Source: G963668185 sp965237445 (GTDB lineage: Bacteria; Chloroflexota; Dehalococcoidia; Lucifugimonadales; G963668185). Taken from it: a stretch of DNA of 64,000 nt. The position numbers were made by a program, and so were the translations under genes. How positions within the stretch are numbered: position 1 is the stretch's first letter; each line of letters opens with the position of its first letter. The stretch is from positions 1,736,001-1,800,000 of the forward strand of contig OZ250142.1 in the NCBI GenBank assembly GCA_965237445.1, in the 5' to 3' direction. Positions 61,026 through 64,000 of the stretch are shown piece by piece. The notes beneath the pieces were generated by a model. It was not told where the DNA came from. It made no database searches and saw only the letters and a program-made list of their open reading frames with translations.

Positions 61026-62659
61026 CCGCCGGCCTCCCTCTCTTCAACAATAGTGGCGCCCATGTTGAGCGCCGCCCTAACCAAGTGGCTCTCCTCAGCG
61101 GCACTTGACGCGCCGTTTGCCGAATCTTCTCCCATAACGGCCAGTTTCACATCGTACTCCCGGCCCATGACGTTGGCGAGTGCCTGCAGTACGATTTTTC
61201 GCGTCGGGGGGTCGTCCAACTCTTCCTGCATGCGCTCCATGTGAGAGCGGTGGTTGAAGGTCAGCAGGATCTGATCGCCTTGCTCTTCCCTTCTCGAACT
61301 CGCCCTGAGCAGCGCGCTGAGGTTGTAGCGCTTGCCCTTGTGCCTGCGCAGAGATTGGAGCAGGGAGTTCCAGCCGTTTTCGAGCGTCTCCGAGTATCCG
61401 GTAGAAGGAGCGACCGCGGCCTCGGCAGCTCTGGCCGGAGGGCGTCCGGCTGGGGCCGCCGGCCTAGGAACGCTGCGCGCGGGGGCTGGAGGTTGATACG
61501 CTGGCGTCGTCTGTCGTCTGGGTGGTGCAGCCGGCTGCGGCTCCCGCCGGGCGGGCTGCGCGCGTTCGGGCTGCGGAGCCGCAGGCTCAGGCGGGAGGGT
61601 GGACTCGACGATGGCAAGCTCCAGGGGCAGGGGCGAAGAGGAGTCCCTGCCGAGGTCCGCGGCCGCGAACGCCCGCAGTGCCCTGAGCAGATCGGTCATC
61701 GTGGTCGCTCCGGCCATCTCCTCGAGACGTTCAGCCGTTCCCTGGGCGAATCCGGCGTTGCCCAGGTTGCCGGTCTTCGCAAGCAGCACCCCTCTGAAGA
61801 AAGAGGTTGCAGCCCTGTGAAGCTGCCGAAGATCGGACCCGCCTCCGGTGAACCGGCCGATGACGCCTATGGCTTCAGCGGGCTTGCCCCTTATCACGTT
61901 GCCGACCAGTTCCAGCGCTTCCTCTTCGCCTCCCAACTCCAGCAGGTCGCGAACGCTTTCGTCCGTGATCTCATTGCCGTAAGAAACGATGGCCTGTTCG
62001 AGCATGTTGACGGCGTCGCGAAGGCTGCCGCCGGAGGCGCGAGCGATGGTCAGCAATGCGGTGTCCTCGGCCGAGACGCCTTCCGCGCCGCAGATCTCGG
62101 CAAGGCGAGCTACCGTCTTGTCGACCGGAATGCGGCGGAAATCGAACCTCTGGCAGCGGGACACGATGGTGAGCGGGACCCTGTGCGGCTCGGTCGTGGC
62201 CAGGATCAGGATGGCATGAGGTGGTGGCTCTTCGAGCGTCTTGAGCAGGGCGTTAAAGGCCTCCGTGGTGAGCATGTGCACTTCGTCCACGATGTAGACC
62301 TTGTACCGGGCCTCGTTGGGGCCGAAGTTGATCCGGTCCCTGAGCGAGCGGATGTCGCCGATTCCACGATTGCTGGCGGCGTCCATCTCGATCAGATCGA
62401 GGGCCCGGCCCTCGTCCACGGCCGTACAGAGATCGCAACTGTTGTCCGGCTCCCCTTCCTGGGGATCCCGGCAGTTCACGGCCTTGGCAAGAATGCGGGC
62501 CGTGCTTGTCTTACCCGTTCCACGCGGTCCGGCGAACATGTAGGCGTGAGCCACTCGGCCTGTGGAGACGGCCCTACGCAGTGTCTGTGCGATGGGCTCG
62601 TGACCGGCGAGCTCGCTCAGACGCTTCGGACGCCACTTTCTGTACAGCACCTCGGCCAT
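61022..62659 (-). CDS. dnaX: DNA polymerase III subunit gamma/tau
   Basis: 545 aa. AAA clamp loader: Walker A GPRGTGKTSTARILAKAVNC near 44-63, zinc cysteines in the insert (CRDP..SCDLC), Walker B VYIVDEVHML, sensor SRCQRFDFRRI, then a Pro/Ala-rich linker (~360-420) and a C-terminal domain shorter than E. coli tau. No obvious slippery A-run was noticed for programmed frameshifting. Confidence 0.94.
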   Translation of the reverse strand: MAEVLYRKWRPKRLSELAGHEPIAQTLRRAVSTGRVAHAYMFAGPRGTGKTSTARILAKAVNCRDPQEGEPDNSCDLCTAVDEGRALDLIEMDAASNRGIGDIRSLRDRINFGPNEARYKVYIVDEVHMLTTEAFNALLKTLEEPPPHAILILATTEPHRVPLTIVSRCQRFDFRRIPVDKTVARLAEICGAEGVSAEDTALLTIARASGGSLRDAVNMLEQAIVSYGNEITDESVRDLLELGGEEEALELVGNVIRGKPAEAIGVIGRFTGGGSDLRQLHRAATSFFRGVLLAKTGNLGNAGFAQGTAERLEEMAGATTMTDLLRALRAFAAADLGRDSSSPLPLELAIVESTLPPEPAAPQPERAQPARREPQPAAPPRRQTTPAYQPPAPARSVPRPAAPAGRPPARAAEAAVAPSTGYSETLENGWNSLLQSLRRHKGKRYNLSALLRASSRREEQGDQILLTFNHRSHMERMQEELDDPPTRKIVLQALANVMGREYDVKLAVMGEDSANGASSAAEESHLVRAALNMGATIVEEREAGG

Positions 62660-62664
62660 GCCGA

Positions 62665-63183
62665 CTACTCCTCAGCCTCCGGCCCTGTTTTGTTGAACAG
62701 CCGCCCCAGCACGGCGCTTTCTTTGGCGCGCATGGACTGATCACGAGCCGAGTCATCGTGGTCGTAGCCGAGCAGGTGCAACGTTCCGTGCGTCACCAGG
62801 TGCACGATCTCCTCCGCCAGGGGGACCATGGCTTCTTCAGCCTGCCGTCGGGCTTGAGGGAACGATACTATAACGTCTCCAATGCCCGCTTCTTCGCCGG
62901 GCGGCATAGGGAACTCGTCTGCCTCTTCCGGGGTTGGGCCGGCCTGATCCAAGTAAGAGAAGGAGAGGACGTCGGTCGTGGCGTCCATGCCCCGGTAGGC
63001 ATGGTTCAACTCTCGAACGGTCCGGTCGCAGGTGATCGTGAGGACCATCGAAGAGCGCCCGCGCAACTCCTCATCCCTTACCGCCTCCCGAGCCGCCTGC
63101 GCAAGCAGTTGCGCCGAGACAAGGGCCTGGAACTCATCCTCTATCCGGACGTGTACGCTGAACTCAGGTCTGCCAGCAGCCAT
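62665..63183 (-). CDS. ybeY: endoribonuclease YbeY
   Basis: 172 aa. Zinc motif HLVTHGTLHLLGYDHDD near 130-146 (three His) and DRTVRELNHAYRGMDATTDVLSF. Matures 16S rRNA 3' end. Five bases from dnaX. Confidence 0.94.
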   Translation of the reverse strand: MAAGRPEFSVHVRIEDEFQALVSAQLLAQAAREAVRDEELRGRSSMVLTITCDRTVRELNHAYRGMDATTDVLSFSYLDQAGPTPEEADEFPMPPGEEAGIGDVIVSFPQARRQAEEAMVPLAEEIVHLVTHGTLHLLGYDHDDSARDQSMRAKESAVLGRLFNKTGPEAEE

Positions 63184-63277
63184 TGTGGCCTCGGAATTGC
63201 GGCGTCTACGGGGCGTATTGCCGCGACCAAACGCGACGATCGGTCAGCGGCGTCCGCTGTCTGTCCAGATCGCCTGC

Positions 63278-64000
63278 TTACTGATCTTCCGCCACAGCGC
63301 CTGTGGGGGACTGCAGGAACCGGAACAACTCGCTGTCTGCCGAAAGCACGAGCGTGGTGCCGCTGCGAAGGGCGTTCGTGTAGGCTTCCAGGCTGCGCCG
63401 GAAGGTGTAGAACTCGGGCCCCTGTTCCAAAGCCTCGGCGAAGATGGTAATTGCCTCACCCTCACCCTCACCGCGAACGATGTTCGCGTCCCGGTCGGCT
63501 TCGGCCTGGATGATGGCGGCCTCGCGGTCCGTTTCGGCCCTAATCCTGAGGTCGCGCTCCGCGCCCGCGGCGCGTTCTGCGTCGGCGATGCGCTTTCGTT
63601 CGGCCTTCATTCGTTCGTAGATGCTGTTAGCGATCTCAGCGGGGAAGTCAATACGCTTTGTCCGCACGTCTACCACTCGTAGGCCGAACTCGGACAGCAG
63701 TGGCGTCGACGCTTCCGTGACGCGGTTCATTATGGCCCCGCGGCGCGTCCTGATGATCTCGGACTGCTCGTCCTGACCGATCTCTTTGCGGAGCTCCGAG
63801 GCGATGTTGTCGGTGGAGCGGGTCACGGCCCTCTGGGGCGTGCGCACCGTCTTGTAGAACTCCAACGGATCGGTGATGCGGACTACGGCGTATGCGTCTA
63901 TGATCAGGCGCTTCTTGTCGCTCGTTAGCAGTGAGTCGGGCGCTGCGTCGAAGAGCGTGTTTCGCTTGTCGAAGTAGATGACGGTGTCAATGAAGGGGGA
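63278..64000 (-). CDS. hflC: HflC-like protease modulator (5' end cut off)
   Basis: C-terminal ~240 residues of a stomatin/prohibitin-family protein; the frame continues to the window end (FIDTVIYFDKRNTLFDAAPD and on). KRIDFPAEIANSIYERMKAERKRIA, the coiled AEADRDANIVRGEGEGEAI, and FYTFRRSLEAY match HflC. In other bacteria HflK/HflC regulate FtsH; an HflK gene would be expected beyond the window. Confidence 0.88.
   Translation of the reverse strand, partial: SPFIDTVIYFDKRNTLFDAAPDSLLTSDKKRLIIDAYAVVRITDPLEFYKTVRTPQRAVTRSTDNIASELRKEIGQDEQSEIIRTRRGAIMNRVTEASTPLLSEFGLRVVDVRTKRIDFPAEIANSIYERMKAERKRIADAERAAGAERDLRIRAETDREAAIIQAEADRDANIVRGEGEGEAITIFAEALEQGPEFYTFRRSLEAYTNALRSGTTLVLSADSELFRFLQSPTGAVAEDQ

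Noticed and set aside
61241..62740. 499-codon ORF opposite dnaX
   Set aside because: Antisense shadow of a high-GC gene with no domain; dnaX motifs are unambiguous.

Overview
The window reads as a chromosomal segment of a high-GC, aerobic bacterium. I infer a Chloroflexota lineage near Dehalococcoidia/SAR202. The reasons are the mix of a GuaB3-type IMPDH paralogue, a caa3-type oxidase cluster, PdxS/PdxT vitamin B6 synthesis, an R3H-domain AAA ATPase, CaiB/BaiF, mandelate-racemase, FMN and HpaI-type catabolic enzymes, and abundant dispersed repeats. This placement comes from gene content only; no rRNA is present.

Layout. 1-10 kb is repeat-rich: a cut-off IMPDH-family gene, a DUF123 nuclease-like gene, a complete IS110-family element, an SDR, a GH32 glycosidase and a ROK fructokinase, set among tandem 121-bp repeats and palindromes. 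10.4-18.7 kb holds tRNA-Lys and a collinear heme A / cytochrome c oxidase cluster (ctaA, ctaB, coxB, coxA, coxC, subunit IV, ctaG, a small membrane protein, SCO). 18.7-21.9 kb is the thrS-infC-rpmI-rplT operon (minus strand) with a promoter and a terminator-like leader; infC appears to start at ATT. 22-25.2 kb has a collagen-like lipoprotein and then a gene graveyard (ABC transporter and BNR-protein remnants). 25.2-34.6 kb is catabolic and accessory: carbonic anhydrase, enolase-superfamily enzyme, TauE exporter, cupin, double CaiB, a small selenoprotein, a 2-hydroxyacid dehydrogenase and a class V aminotransferase. 35-43.3 kb holds a tandem-GNAT protein, an MshA-like glycosyltransferase, a FemAB-like protein, folE, glyA, rnc, a PIG-L deacetylase and a CpsB-like phosphatase. 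43.4-45.2 kb is an AT-rich island with a two-gene cassette of unknown function containing a PD-(D/E)XK-like motif. 45.3-64 kb is mainly housekeeping: tmk, R3H-ATPase, pdxT, pdxS, gap, aminotransferases, DUF1501, eno, recO, recR, ybaB, dnaX, ybeY, hflC (cut off).

Most striking are signals outside ordinary ORFs. (1) The IS110 element at 1955-3113 carries a readable bridge RNA. Its guide segments match the flanking target and the element's own ends, and the empty target can be rebuilt from a paralogous repeat. (2) A solo left-end remnant of a related element at ~32.24 kb carries a different left guide that again matches its own flank. (3) A SelW/Rdx-like selenoprotein is hidden behind an in-frame TGA at 32048-32050. 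(4) A three-copy dispersed element (7.85, 34.74, 41.54 kb) has a -10 box exactly six bases before an ATG and 10-bp iterons whose two arms stay complementary within each copy while the motif changes between copies. (5) A 121-bp tandem repeat occurs as 2 and 11 copies in two loci with shared flanks.
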